From Paragordius varius (lineage: Eukaryota; Nematomorpha): 64,000 nucleotides of DNA. Below the pieces are notes generated by a model that saw only the letters and a list, made by a program, of their open reading frames with translations, searched no databases and had not been told where the DNA came from. Numbering within the stretch: position 1 is the stretch's first letter; each line of letters starts with the position of its first letter. Shown here in pieces: positions 45,801-59,702 of the stretch. The stretch lies in contig OZ176053.1 in the NCBI GenBank assembly GCA_964247055.1, positions 682,001-746,000 of the forward strand, read 5' to 3'. The position numbers and the translations under genes were made by a program.

Positions 45801-48800
45801 AGACAAATATTTTTTTTAAAAGACAACCATACTTTTATCTTCAATATAACTCATTGTTTTAAATAGCAAAGTGTGAAATAGCGATATATAATAGTAACAC
45901 ATCAATTCTATATTTTACAGTTGTAACTAAAAAGCTTATATGGGAAACATTAAGGTTTTAAAAAGTATGGTTGTCTTTTAGATAAAAATATTTGTCTTTT
46001 TACGTTTTGTCCGTATAATTTCTAATAATTTAGGTGATTGAAATGTTCCGGGGGGTTGAATTGTTTGAAGGTGAAATTGAAATGTTTAAGGGTGAATATG
46101 AGCATATAACATATAACTTAAAACGACATGAATAGGTTTAAATGCCCAACTCAAGCGTATCGATTTACTGTGTAACATTTTAACACCGCTGTTTGCTGGA
46201 CAAATCTTAGCCCTGACCACAATGCTTACCGGAGTGTGTATAGTAATGGGTTGGAACATTTGTTCGGGTTTTCTAGAGTTTTGGCTTATTTCTTCCATTT
46301 ATGCTCGTGTTCCACGCCTGGCTTATAAAACTGATCTCACGTTCGAAGAACAACAAACTAAAAATGAAAATGGCGATTTTCAACTCCAAGCATTATTGGA
46401 TCGATCAAAACAAAAGCTTCATCATCATCAAAATATGAATCTCAATAAAACCAAGGTTAATTTAAATACACCGAATTCACTCGAAAGTGAAAATGTTATG
46501 TTAATGGAAAAAGATTCTTTAAAAAGGACTAGAAACAATAATAATGAATCTAAACTGGATGAAAATTTACCCCTTAAGAGTGGAAATAATTTTGAAACTG
46601 ATAATAATGGCGATATCGTCTCAAATAATACAAATATTGTCCAAAATATTTCAAGTCATGAATCAATTCCCTCACTTAATATTTATAATGCAGAAAATGC
46701 TGAAACAGCTTATAATTTGGCTAAAAATGGAAATGATAATAAATCTTGGATGTGGTCAAGCAAATATTTAAACATGACACAAATGGTTTCAAAGTAAGAC
46801 TTACTTTTCAAACTTTTATCTTACAGTAAAATTAAGAGATATAAAGCGTAAATTTAAAATATAAGATTTTGAACTTTTTTATTATTTGCACAGTGTTAGA
46901 AAGAAATTTGTAGAATTCACACAGGCATGGAAATTATATATGGGACAACGTATTCGATATGCTGGCATATCATTAGCCCTTTTGTACCTTACTGTTTTAG
47001 GATTCGATTCCATAACTGTCGGTATGGTTTCTAAAATAAATATTTAAAAACTCAAAAAAAGTACAGTATATAGAATTATAGAGAAAACGTAAAACATATG
47101 GACAAATATTTTCTTAAACAACGCTATACTATTTTAAACATTTGATTATTAAATATAATTCCTAGAACTGCAAGGATGAAATAGAGATGTAAATTGATAA
47201 TAATGCACTTATAATAAAAATTTAATTTTAATTAATTATAATTTTGGTAGAAAAAACAAGGTTTCAAAATGTATGGCTGTTTTTTAAAATATATTTGTCT
47301 TTTATTTTTTATGTTTTTTCCTTACAATTTCAATTTTTACTCTTAGTTTTTTGTTAAACTTAAAACCTGACTAAAACTCTTTTACTTTTCAATTCTCTAA
47401 GGTTATGCTTATGCCATGGGAATGACTGAGAATATTATAGGAATCATGGTAGCTCTTGGGGCTTTATTTGGGATTTTGGGGACATTTGCTTACCCCAAAA
47501 TCAAGTCGAGATATGGAATTCACAAAGCTGGTGTAATTGCTTTGATCGCACAAGTTTATAGTTATTATCATTTAAAAAGGATACGCTTTTCAATTTACCT
47601 TCAATTTTTTAGGCTCATAATTTGCGTTATTTTTTTAAATAAATTTGAATCTAGTATGAAAATACTAGAATCATAAAAAAGTTAATCTATAATATAAAAA
47701 TCCCCTTCCTTGTTTTAAACATTGAATATCTAAATTTTGATACATTTAAAGAATATTATTATAAAAGAAAAACACTTTTATAATTTAAAACAATTTTATA
47801 TGGAAAAACCACACTTTTACATATATAATTTTCAAATATTATAGATTACTTGTCTAAGTTTATGCATTTTCGCTTTTTGGCTACCCGGATCTCATTGGTT
47901 TCAAAGCAATGCTACTAAATATTCAAAAGCGGTCATCGATAAAATTAATAATTCTTCCAACATTGATAGTGTTTATAATAATGATAGTCGGAACTTTCAA
48001 AACTATACTATGGCAAAGACCTTTGAATCAAAAACTAAATTTGAATCTAAAAAGATTAAAATGATATTATCGGAACACAATAGCCTTGGTTGGCAAGAAA
48101 AAATGCGGAAAATTTTTGTACGAAACATGAGCCATATTTGGCTTTTCATATTTGGCATAGTTCTCTCCAGATTAGGTATTATTTGGGTTATACCTATAAA
48201 TTTTTTATGTGTTTTTGTAAAAGTCATTAAAAATATGGAAAATATATCCAGTTTCAAAAAAATTGACCATATTTTTTTTTAAATTTGGCTAAATATCAGA
48301 ATATTGATGCATGATTTTATATTACATTGATATTGTTTGCTCTTTGATTGGCTGGCTATAGTTTCATTAGGTAAATTAAACACCTTATATATACGCTCAT
48401 TTTATAGGCCTTTGGATGGCAGATCTAACCCTGAATCAAATTCTACAGGAATGCGTTGTGGAAAATCAAAAAGGAATCATTAATGGTATTCAACATTCAT
48501 TAATCATGATTTTTGAAAACGTAAAATATGCTGCGGTTATAGTATTACCATCTACCAGTACTTTTGGTTGGTTAGTTATCCTATCTTTCCTATCCATTTG
48601 CACAGCTCTTCTGTGTTTCCTAAAATACGTTTCCCAGGTTAAAAAAAGCAACCTAGTACAAAAATTACCTTATCAATATAAAGAAAAATCGAAACCATTT
48701 GAAGTTATAAGCGAGATTTTATTACTTACGAGGAATAGAGATAAAGAAACAAAATCAAATACCAAATTTCATTTCTCAAAAACTGGTTCATTATTTTCAA

Positions 48801-48943
48801 AATCCGAACATTCCAAACAATCCAATCAGTATGAAAAACAACAGACACCCAAGATTAAATTCCTAGAAAAAAAATATAGTATGATTGAGGCAGTTTATGA
48901 TCCAATAATGACAATACCATGTAACAACCAAGCCACAAAATGA
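42821..48943 (+). CDS. SLC40A1: Ferroportin (iron exporter), copy B, first exon disrupted
   Basis: Exons matching copy A: 42821-42924, 43447-43609, 45275-45526, 46136-46793, 46894-47021, 47402-47553, 47845-48175, 48408-48943. Exons 2-8 are fully open, with the same phases and splice sites as A and one extra codon in the tail. Changes from A are concentrated in the Asn-rich TM6-7 loop and C-tail, and the membrane segments are nearly identical. In the first exon, the ATG used for copy A reads ATA and the next shared codon CAA reads TAA (42823-42825). Translation through this exon from either candidate start would therefore fail. The position of human H32 is His here but Gln in A. The same four metal-ligand replacements are present. 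It is either a recent pseudogene or has a different 5' exon. Confidence 0.8.
44639..44928. mobile_element. TA-MITE in ferroportin B intron 2
   Basis: CAGTAAAAACTGAAATTATACGG to TTTTACTG, flanked by TA. It is orthologous to 22156-22448. The other unit-B MITEs sit at the same relative places as in unit A, so the MITE insertions predate the duplication. Confidence 0.8.
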
Positions 48944-49884
48944 AACATATTAGACTAATCAAAAATGAAAACGTTTTAAACTTTTTTTATAATTATTTAC
49001 ACACCTTTTAACTGTGATAAATTTCGTGATCGTTATAATTCTCACACAAAATATAGAAAGAATAGACAAACAAATATTTTTTCGAAAAAAACAACCATAT
49101 TTTTTAAATTGTGGTTTTTTTAAAAATATAAAACTCATAGTTTGTAGTGAAATTGCAATTATTTTATAGTTTATGTGTAGGTAAAATGATGATTTTAAAG
49201 AGTATGGTTGTTTTTTATTAAAAAAATATTTGTCTTTTTGGTTTCAACTGCCTAATTTTATTTTTTACTGTAACTATTACTACACGCACATGAAAATTGC
49301 ATTTAATATTATTTAAGTAACTTTCACGCCCGTTAATATGTATATCATTTATTATTTAAGATTCAATTATTGCATCTTTATGTGTAAAATATATATCAAT
49401 TAACACAATACAAAAATCACACATTTTTAATACCAATATTCCAAGTATAAATGAGAAACACTGTATAATCAATCACATCACAATATAATTATAAATGCAC
49501 ATATCGGATATTTTTTGAAATGTAATTAAAATTTAAACCAGGATAACCGGACTTATAAAAGAAAACGGATTTAGTTATAGTAAAATTTTGAAATTATAAA
49601 GGCAAAACATTGAAAAATATATTTTCATAAAGATGATTTTCTAATAATTTTTTTGTCAATATAACGTATCGTTTCTTGTTGCGATAAGGATAGAAATTAA
49701 TACAAAAAAGATAATTACTATAAAACTAATAGTCTTTAACTTTATATTTTGAAAAATAAGAGATAATTTCCGCATTATTCAATTATATTTTGCCTTTATA
49801 ATTTTAAGATTTACTGTATAACAACCGTTTTTCCAATTGCTTTTAATTTTTGTAAATTGAAGTAAATTTTTCTTGTAAAGAGAT

Positions 49885-50049
49885 TTAGCCTTTGACTGTG
49901 ATAGTGTCCCAAGGTTTGACACCCCTGACCTGATAAGAGGGCACATCATACAACACATCAGTATAAAGCTCTTCAAGCGGGGGTTCAGGATCTGACGTTG
50001 CTTTAGCTGTATCGTCCGCTATTTGTTTGCGGACATCTCCATCAATTTT
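49885..50049 (-). CDS. PDHA1: Last coding exon of pyruvate dehydrogenase E1 alpha (unit B copy)
   Basis: Acceptor CCGTTTTAACTGTTCAG is followed by the same 54 codons and TAA as 27437-27601. I count five base differences from unit A and all five are synonymous, so the peptide is identical. This argues that both exons have been translated since duplication, or that duplication is very recent in this stretch. If the rest of PDHA1 lies beyond the right edge of the window, this exon is the one nearer to it, and the last intron would exceed 12 kb. Confidence 0.85.
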   Translation of the reverse strand, partial: KIDGDVRKQIADDTAKATSDPEPPLEELYTDVLYDVPSYQVRGVKPWDTITVKG

Positions 50050-50431
50050 CTGAACAGTTAAAACGGAAAAAAAGAGTTAAAATTTTTCAGAGAAAATTGA
50101 AAACATACATTAGAGGGTTAAAAAGATTCAAAAATATATCATATTATAACAGTTTTTTATATATTTAAAGAAAAAACTCTGCATATTGAATTACAAATTT
50201 ATATTCATGAATATTTTTGCAAACGAGAAAATTAAAGTTTCTGAATATTTGTATTAAAAAAGAAACCTCAACGCCAATAAAATTATAACTTTGTTAAATA
50301 ATGCCAAAACTCAAATAATTAAATTCATAAATTTTGTTGTAAAAATAAATTTATAATAAATTTTTCATCGTCTTTCAGGAGTTTATATAAAATGAACCAA
50401 AAAATACTTTTATAGCATAAGATGTATCTTG

Positions 50432-50522
50432 TCATTCTACAATCTTTACATTAATTCCCATCTCATGAACAATATGGGTGAAATCGAAATCATTGGCAAT
50501 CGAGTCAAATTTACATGCAAGC
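50432..50522 (-). CDS. Possible short terminal exon, unrecognised (unit B)
   Basis: Identical to the candidate at 27988-28078. See that entry for the peptide and the doubts. Confidence 0.3.
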
Positions 50523-50884
50523 CTAAAACGAACTAGTGATATTCAGCTGATATGAAGTTGTGCGCTCCATGTGTAAAATTTAATACAAAATTATTTAATG
50601 GAAATACAGTATAAGGCACACCCATATAATTTATATTAAGCTATTTCAACGAATTCTGCTGATTAAATAGGTATAGAGAGCATATAATAAGGAATTTACT
50701 TAGTGAATTTAATCAGAAATATTTAAAAAGACAATCTCAAAGATGAGCTTCGGTTTCATAACTTTCACACTTTGTTTATGTTAACGCTTGAAAACTAAAA
50801 ATTAATATATAGATGTATTGAGTGATTTGAGCGCCTATTATCGCAATTTTAAATAAATTTATATGGGAAAGATGGCTAGAAACA

Positions 50885-51915
50885 TAAATTTGAAGGCTTC
50901 AGGCCTTCTTCTCAAATGGCGATCAGAAATGGGAACGTGAATGAAGACTAGCAACCAGGGATTGCAAGAACGAATGCTGCCCATTACGAGGTAAATGTAT
51001 TATTTAGGTTGATTGGGACAAACTATCGAAGAAAGTCGTTTATTGCGGAGCTTTGGAAGCATGTTACTGATCCAGAAGCCCTCAAGATATCGAATGGCGG
51101 GGAGTTGGAAGTGGCCTATCCATGGGAGGAAATATGGCCAAGAGACAGGAGGGAAAAGGATTCTACGGATCTCGAGGTAAATATAATATTTAGGTGTTGA
51201 TTGGCTTAGTGGGGAGGTGTTTCTTGTTGGGCTTGTGAGCCACGATGGACAGCGAGCCTTGGTCAGGTCCTTACTGCAACAAGTTACGTGCTAGTTCGGG
51301 AGGATTTGGATGCAACCAAACTCTCTTGTGGGAGAACATTTCCTCCTTTGGGGAAAATCGACTCTTGTTATGTTGAGAGAGTTGTTTTCTCCAAACGTGT
51401 GATGGAGGTTTTATTTCGCCCATTGGAGAATCAGACCTCTAAGTCCAAAACTTCATTTTGAGCACTCATACACCCGGACGCTCAAAATGAAGTTTTGGAC
51501 TTAGAATATTTTTTAATTTTTTTTTCTCGCCCTTTGGGGAGGGGGGGTGTTATGTATATTTATTGATATTTTTTAATTTTTTATCAAAAAAACATAACAA
51601 AATAATAAATCAAACATTATCATCATTTATTAAATGTTATTATATAAATTATTCATTTAAATTGTTTCATATTCATTCTTGTTTAGTTGCGTTTTGTTTC
51701 TTGTCTTCTAATTCTCAGTTTTGTATTCTAAAAATTAAAAAATATTATGGTAATAAAATTAGCATACAAATCTACTAATTTAAAACACAAAATTTTAGGA
51801 TTATTTAAAACTTATAAAAATAATAAAACTCTTTCATTTCTAAAAACAAAAATCATTTCAATCAACACCGTTGTAAAAAAAAGATACGATTCGAGTATTG
51901 GGTTGACAAATAAAA
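50885..51915 (+). mobile_element. Probable LTR-retroelement fossil, 3' part (unit B)
   Basis: Counterpart of 28440-29505, with the same frame (51009-51200), hairpin, purine tract and LTR-like segment. It is broken and older than the duplication. Confidence 0.4.
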
Positions 51916-52024
51916 TTCAGATAATTTTAAATTATTTTGCTAAAATGGTATAAAATTATGAACAAAAAACACAGAATTAGAAAAAATTTAGACAGAAAGG
52001 TTGAAGGATAAAATTAAAAAGAAA

Positions 52025-52110
52025 TGCGTGGGCCTCAGTCCTGCGGACTTCTTTAAGAAAATGAACCAACTCCAATCCCTCACCCTAACCCTAGCCCCCA
52101 AACTCATAAC
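52025..52110 (+). repeat. Dispersed ~100-bp telomere-like repeat (unit B, left copy)
   Basis: Counterpart of 29622-29706, including TCACCCTAACCCTAG. Confidence 0.75.
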
Positions 52111-53982
52111 ACTAAAAGTTATTTAACCTTATATTGGCAAAATGGTTATTTCTAATAACCCTAATATTTCATCACCTAAAAGCAATATAAATAATATCTT
52201 TAAAATTTTAGCCTGGATTTACGTTGAGAAGCACAATCATTTTTTATCCAGAGGCGACAAAATAAGAAATAAACTTATCGATGATGGAAACAATGATTTA
52301 TTTAAAAAAAAGAGTGGGTTTTAATTTTAATCAAAATGAAAATACTTCTTACCAGAAGACATGATAATTAAACTTTTATAAAGATAACACAATCAGTTAA
52401 AAAACTACATTTATTTAATAAACGAGGTAGTATCATTTTTAAAATGATTATTAAAAAATTATTTATTTAAAGGTTCGTAACAACGGCAATATTAGGGTAA
52501 ACTATAAAAATTATTTACAGTGGTGGATAATAAGTAAGATAAACCTCATGTTACCAAAAAGAAAGTTAAAATTATTCAAAAAAAATTGATGTGAGAATAT
52601 TGTATGAATAAAAGAAAATATCGGTGGAAAAAAATATAATTATTCAAAAATGAGTCATAAAATAAACAAAATAAACAGCTTTTTCTTAAAAAAACGTTAG
52701 GAGTTTATCATCGGCTTTATGAAAATTAGGATAACGATTGTGAAAAATTTTATTTTATCTGTCCTAAATAAAAACCATAAGGTGTCTTAAAATGATTTGT
52801 TTATAATAAGGTCAGTGTAATTTAATGAAAACAACGGTTATTTATTTAATTAAGAAATTTATACCACTTCCAGTTAATAGTTAAGCCAAATATTCCAGTT
52901 TTAGTTCCCACACAGAATGGGTGAGCAAAATTTTTTCTAAATAAATATATATATAATAAAGCTAAAACAAGAATAATATTATAATTTTACAAAATCTTTT
53001 AAAATATAAAATCTAAAAATAATCATAAATTTAGCATGTGATTTAGGAAAGAAATATTATTAATAAAGAAAATAGCAAATAGGGTATTATAAGAATGTAT
53101 ATTAAAAAATTGGCGATTTAATAATTTCATTATTTAATAAGCAAATTTTTCCAATAAGTTTGACTTATTTTAGATTCAATCATTAATATAATTAACATTT
53201 ATCTTTAAATATCAGCTGATTTTGCGGCTTTAATATATATTAAATTCTTTTATAATTAACTCTTTCTTTCAAAAATAGTGTTAGTGAAAGAATATGTAGG
53301 AATAATTATTTAAAAACATATAGCTGCAAAATATTAAAAAGTAAAAATTAATAATTACCATCATTGGGGAAATTCAAGGTAAAATTCTTGTTTACGATTC
53401 GTTTCAGTATTGGTACAAAATAAGGAATTCACGTTCTAAATTGAATTATAGAATAAAAATATATAGTATGTTTGAGTTTTGTTATATTAATAAATAAGGT
53501 TTATTTCTTAAAAAACGATATTTTCCTTCATAAAATCACCTGTTTTTTGTTTAGATGGCTTAAATAGTTTAATTTAGCTTATTTAAGAAATCTTGTGTTT
53601 AAAACCATATAAGTATTTTACGACAATTATTAAATCAATCAAAGGTCTAAAAGTAACTTATAAAAACGGTGATATATAAAACAGCTGATTAAAGGAAGTG
53701 ATTAAATAAAAATAATGATTTAATAAAAACAACCGATTTATAAAAACTGTTATAACTGATTTAAAAAAACAACTGAATAAAATGATTTAAAAAAATGAAT
53801 AAAAACAACTGATTAATAAAAACAACTGATATATAAAACAACTGATATATATTAAACCCGATTGAATAAAAACAACTGTTTAATAACACATCTAATTAAA
53901 GAAAACAACTGGCTTAAATGATCGATAAAAACAGCTGATTAAATTATTTAACAAACAGCTGTTTTAAAACAACCGACTTTAA

Positions 53983-54547
53983 CACTTGGATACAACACAC
54001 TCATTTTAGTCCTTCGATTCAAATTGGGGTAGTTAAATGCCCCAGGCCTGTTTAAAATCAAATACTTTAAAAACTATGGAAGCAATCGAAACCATGGCAA
54101 AATTTTGCACTTAGATAACATTAATAAACCGAAATATATAAAAAATTTTATTCAAAAATACTTGATTTACTTATTTAGAGCTAAAACTGAAAGGTAAAAA
54201 TTTAGTCAACGTGACATGTGTCAAATTGCAAAATTAAAAAATAATACAAAATAAACCGCTTTTTCTATTTCTATCTGTTAGATGTAATTTATATAAAAAA
54301 TAGCTTTAGTTTCACCCTTAAAATTAAATGAAGACGATAATATGCATTTTTATAAAATAAAAATGGCGTCGAAGTAGTTTGAGATGCAACTTTTTTTTCA
54401 AAACAAAATTTTATCATGATATTGTGGCATATTTATATAATATTTATCAGGATAGAAGCATAAATTTGAATTGGGACCGTTTCCTTTAGTTTTTTTAAAA
54501 ATTTTAATTTAAATGTCTGGGGTATTTAGATACCCCAATTTGAATCG
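53983..54547 (+). mobile_element. TTAA-flanked MITE, copy 6 (unit B)
   Basis: Begins CACTTGGATACAACACACTC after TTAA (53979-53982). The right end stops at GAATCG before TTAA (54548-54551), lacking the final AAGTG seen in other copies. Confidence 0.85.
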
Positions 54548-55922
54548 TTAAAAATAATTGACTGAATAAAAACAACTGATTAATAAAAATTATAAAAACA
54601 ACTGATTAAATAAAAATTATAAAAACAACAGATTTATAATAATATAAAAAAACAACAGAATTACGATTGATTATAAAAACAGGTGATTTAAAAAAACAGC
54701 TGATTTTGATAAAAACAACTGACAAGAACAAATGATTAATAAAGACAAAATAAAGGCAAAAGATTAAAGATTTATATATACAACTAATTAAATAAAAACA
54801 GCTGATGATAAATGAAAAACAGCTGATTATAAATAGCTGATTTAATTAATAATTAAATAAATATATCTGATTAATTTAAACGAATAACACTATTAAATAA
54901 AACTCATTAACAAACAACTGTTAAATAGCAATTTATAAAAACAACTTATTGAATTAAAACAAATAATAATAATAAATGAATAGAAACAAATAATAAAATG
55001 ATTCAACAACTGACTGAATAAAAACAGTTGATTAAATTAGTCAAACAGCTGACTTATAATCACAGTGATCAACTGATTAAATTAATAAATAAATAACAAT
55101 AGAAACAGCTGACTTATAAAAACAAATGGATATTCAAAACAACTGACTTATATATAGAACAGCTGAAAATAGCCGACTAAATACAACTGTTAAATATGAG
55201 AAAAAAACAATTGATTAAACAACTGTGATTAATAAAACGTTTGTAATAAAAGATCTGATTTATAAAAATTACCATATTTGGGGAAATTCAAGGTAAAATT
55301 CTTCTTTACGATTCGTTTCAGTTTTGGCGCAAATTAAGGTAAGCAATCCATGTTCTGAAATGAAATAAAGTAAATATATATACTATGTTTGAGTTTTGTT
55401 ACATTAAATAAATAAGTTTGATTTCTTAAAAAACTATATTAAGTCAAATTTTTATCGAATATTCAATCAACTGCCTTTATAAATTTTTAATATAATTAAA
55501 AAAAATAACAATTTGTTAATAAAGTCGTTTTTGCCTTCAATTGCTGTGAAACTAATTCCTTCATGAAATCACCTGTATTTTGTTAAAATGGAATATTAAA
55601 TTGTTTAATTTAGCTGATTTAAAAAATTATATATTTTAAACCATATAGGTATTTCAAAACAATTATTAAATCTATCAAAGGTTTAAAAGTAATTTAAAAA
55701 CGGTGATATATAAAAACAGCTGATTAAAGGAAGTGATTAAATAAAAATATCAAACCTGATTTATAAAAAATTGATTAAAAAAATTATATGATAAATAAAA
55801 ACATCTGGTTAAATAAAAAGATCGGATTTAACAACTGATTTATAAAACACTGATTTATAAAACACTGATTTATAAAACACTGATTTACAAAACAACTGAT
55901 TTATAAAAACAATTTATTAATA

Positions 55923-56094
55923 CAGTGGCGTATGGAGTAAAAGATTGTTAGTGCAAAATAGAATAAAAAAATGTTTTTTTTAAAAAAACAATCCTAGTTG
56001 TAAATACACATATGTATAATGTCCCCTTGTTTTTTTAAAAAAACATTTTTTTTTTCTATTTTGCACTAACAATCTTTTACTCCATACGCCACTG
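55923..56094. mobile_element. 172-bp palindromic MITE, private to unit B
   Basis: It begins CAGTGGCGTATGGAGTAAAA and ends with its reverse complement, flanked by TA. The two arms pair over most of their length. Unit A has the empty TA site at 33258-33259 (TTATTAATAAAAAC). CAGT ends with TA duplication indicate Tc1/mariner-type mobilisation. It differs in sequence from the intronic TA-MITE family. Confidence 0.95.
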
Positions 56095-56868
56095 TAAAAA
56101 CAATGAACACAACAGACTAATAAAAACTAATTGATATAAACAACTGATTGATAAAAATTTAAAAAAACAATTAACAACTGATTAAACAAAAGAAATGATT
56201 TAATTAAAACTGATAAAATAAATATAACTGTCTTATAAGAACAAATGATTAATAAAGACAAAATAAAGACAAGTGATTAACGACTGACTTATAAATACAA
56301 CTAATTTAAAAAACAGCTGACGATAAAACAGCTGATTATGTACAGAAATAAAAATAACTATTATTTAAAACAAATAACAATTGATAAAAAACAGCTAATT
56401 AAATAATAATTAAATAAAAATAATTGATTAATTTAAACAATTTACAACTAGTTAATTTAAACAATTAGCAACTGATTAAATAACAACTGATTCAATAAAA
56501 ACCGTTTTTAAAAACAGCTGACTTAAAAAAAATGATTAATCAACTGACGGATAAATACAACTAATATAAAACAGCAGACTAAATACAATGATTATATAAT
56601 AACAGCTGGTTAAAAAACAATTGATTAAATAAAAACTACTGATTAATAAAAACGAATAACAACTGATGAAATAAAACAACTGTTAACTGTTAAAAAAAAC
56701 AACTGTAAACTAATTAAATTAAAACACCTGATTAAATAAAAAATCTGATAAACAACTGTAAAAACTGAATAATTAAAAATTCTGATAACAACCTGTTGTA
56801 CAACATAAAAAAATATAAACAGCTGATTAGAAACAATTAATATTCTTATAATATTAACGTTTGCTTTT

Positions 56869-58320
56869 TTATAAAACAACCGCATTTTTGATGACTTTTT
56901 AAAAAGAAAGCGCAATTTTAGGAATTTTTTTGAAAAAGGCATATTTTTAGTAATTTTTTAATAAAGAAAACCCATTTTTTAGTGATTTTTTAATGATAAC
57001 TATTGACATTTTTAGTATTTTTTTTAAAAAAGCGTAATTTTTGCCATTTTTTATATAAATAACCGCATTTTTATTGATTTTTCTATAAAAAAAAGGACAT
57101 TTTTTACTGAATTATTAATAAAAAAGGCTGCCCATTTTTTAGTGATTTTTTAATAAAAAAAGGTTTTTCTTAGTGATTTTTTAAAAAGAAAGCGTATTTT
57201 TGTAATAACCGCATTTTTATTGATATTTTTAATAAAAAAATAAAAAAGGACATTTTTAGATATTTTTTTAATAAAAAAATAAAAAAGGACATTTTTAGAT
57301 ATTTTTTTAATAAAAAAATAAAAAAGCACATTTTTAGATATTTTTTTAATAAAAAAAACTCATTTTTTAATGATTTTTTAATTAAAAAAGGACATTTCTA
57401 GTGAATTTTTAATAAAGAAAACCCATTTTTATGTTTTAATTAAAAAAAGGACATATTTAGAGATATATTTATAGCAAAACCTCATTTTTAGTAATTTTTT
57501 AATAAAGAAAACTTATTTTCATTAGTGACTCTCGATCAAAGAAAGCCCTTTTTTAATGATTTTATAATAAAAAAAAGGACATTTAAAATTTTTAATAGAG
57601 AAAGCCCATTTTCAGCGATTTTTTAATTAAAGGGACATTTAATAAAAAAGGACATTTTTTTTAAAAGAAAGCGGATTTTTTATAAAAATAACCGCATTTT
57701 TATTGAATTTTTAATAAAGAAAACCCATTTTTAAGTTTTTTAATTAAAAAAGACATATTTAATTTTTATAGCAAAACCTCATTTTTAGTGATTTTTTAAT
57801 AAAAAAAACTTATTTTCTTTAGTGACTCTCGATCAAAGAAAGCCCATTTTTTAGTGATTTTTTAATTAAATAAAGGACATTTAAAATGTTAAATAAAAAA
57901 GGACATTTTTAGTGAATTTTTAATAAAAAAGCCCTATTTTTTAGTGATTTTTAATAGGAAAAGGGACATTTTAGTGAATTTTTAAAAAGAAAGCGTATTT
58001 TTTAAAAAATAACCGCATTTATTTATTTGTGAATAAAAAAAACCAATTTTTTTAGTGATTTTATAAAACGACATTTTTACAGATTTTTTAATAAAGAAGG
58101 CCCATTTTTTAGTGATTTTTTAACTAGAAAAAAAACATTTTAATTAGGACATTTTTAGTGAGTTTTTAATAAAAAAAAGCCCATTTTTTAGTTTATTATT
58201 AAAAAGAAGGGACACTTTTAGTGTATTTTTAATAAAAAAACGAACATTAGTCATTTTATGATAAAAAGCCCTTTCTAAGTAATATTTTTTTGGAGAAGGC
58301 ACATTTTAAAAATGTTTTAA
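56869..58320. repeat. Degenerate A/T tandem array, ~1.45 kb (unit B)
   Basis: Counterpart of 34086-36090, with the same motif and fewer units. A local triplication of an ATAAAAAAATAAAAAAGGAC block at about 57225-57350 is private to B. Confidence 0.85.
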
Positions 58321-59289
58321 TATGTATTATTGGGTTATTTAGATGTAATTTTAAGAATTAGAAAATCAGTTCCTAATTATCATTTAACAACTTTTTGGTT
58401 TAAAATTTTTTTCCAAAAGTTGCGTTTTTAACCACATTTCTAAGCCTTTTAAAATTTTAGCTCAATTATATAGTTATTTTTTAAACAAATTTAAGGAATT
58501 TGAGATATTCAGTACACCAAAATTACGAATAGTTGGGATTTATTAGATATGGAAATATGTTTTATTTTAAATTGCAAGAAATTGAATTTGACAGGAAACA
58601 AAAAATACCACCATGCATGCAAAAATTAAAATAAACCCATGTTCTTTTTATGTTAACTTCCTATCACAAAAAAGATTATTTCAAATATATAAGAGAGGAG
58701 CTACGCATCCCTTGTTAACACAATATATAATTAAATATATTCAAATTTATTTCTTCATTTCTTCAAACGACATATATAATTTACAGGATATTTACAACAC
58801 AAAAAAAATGGTGGGTTTTTGTTTAAATTTTCCGCTAAAATTTACGAAAAAATGAAATTATTCAGTAATGTCAATAAAAAGACAAAAATAAATTAATGCA
58901 ATAACTATATGTAATACTAGAGGTTTTTAATGTAAATCGTATCTAACAGTATTTTATTACCAAAACTAGAGTGTAAATTTAATCTCAAAGTATATTTAAA
59001 ACATGCAAGACTTACATAAATCATAGGGGTATTGGAATAGAGCTAAGCTATTTCCCATTTCATTTCAGCATTCTCAACCATAACATTCCAATACAAAGTT
59101 TAGTTCGTTTTAATTTGTGAGAGCTATAATTTAAACAAAAATGTTTTACCATACGAAAATGTTTCCAATAAAATAGTTGCTAAAATAGCGGTTGTTTTCA
59201 GGATTCTTCGCTTGAACATATTCTCATTTTACAATATTAATTAGCTAAAATATTATTTTATAAAAAATTACTTGGTTTTTGATGCTAAA
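58321..59289. other. AT-rich conserved spacer, unit B
   Basis: Counterpart of 36091-37080. No gene seen. Confidence 0.4.
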
Positions 59290-59702
59290 AATTAATGAAA
59301 AGATCGCACCATGTTAGCAAAATCGTAGCCGGAACAAGGCATGGGAAGTGAACATGCATGCAGGCACGCATCAAGTACCCAAAAAATAATTTTTAAAAAA
59401 AAATAAAAAATGAAAAAAGTATAAAAAATTAGGGTATATATATTCGAGAGGGAACACGTGCGTTCCCTCTCCACCAATCAAAATAAAGTGCGCATTTGCG
59501 CCTTTTCTCCCCTTCTAGAAAAATCCGTCTGTTTGTTTGTTATTGCTTTTCCCTCTCTTCTCTTATTATTCGCTTGTTTGTTTGGGCGCCTAGCTCGATC
59601 GCACATAATGTTTTCCTTTTTGTTCTCATGTGCATATATAACATTATATAAGAATATATTTTATTACAACATTGTTTTACTAGCTGGCGCCTATAAAGAT
59701 TA
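59290..59702 (+). other. GC-richer conserved block with palindrome (unit B)
   Basis: Counterpart of 37081-37475. The GAGAGGGAACACGTGCGTTC palindrome is preserved exactly, while the AT-rich flank upstream of it differs. Confidence 0.35.

Larger units (their letters stand above)
53350..56868. repeat. Higher-order CAGCTG/CAACTG-rich array (unit B)
   Basis: Counterpart of 30895-34085, with the ~430-bp block at about 53350-53690 and 55262-55730. It keeps a stretch next to the TTAA-MITE (about 54552-54760) that unit A lacks. It also holds the private 172-bp MITE. Confidence 0.8.
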
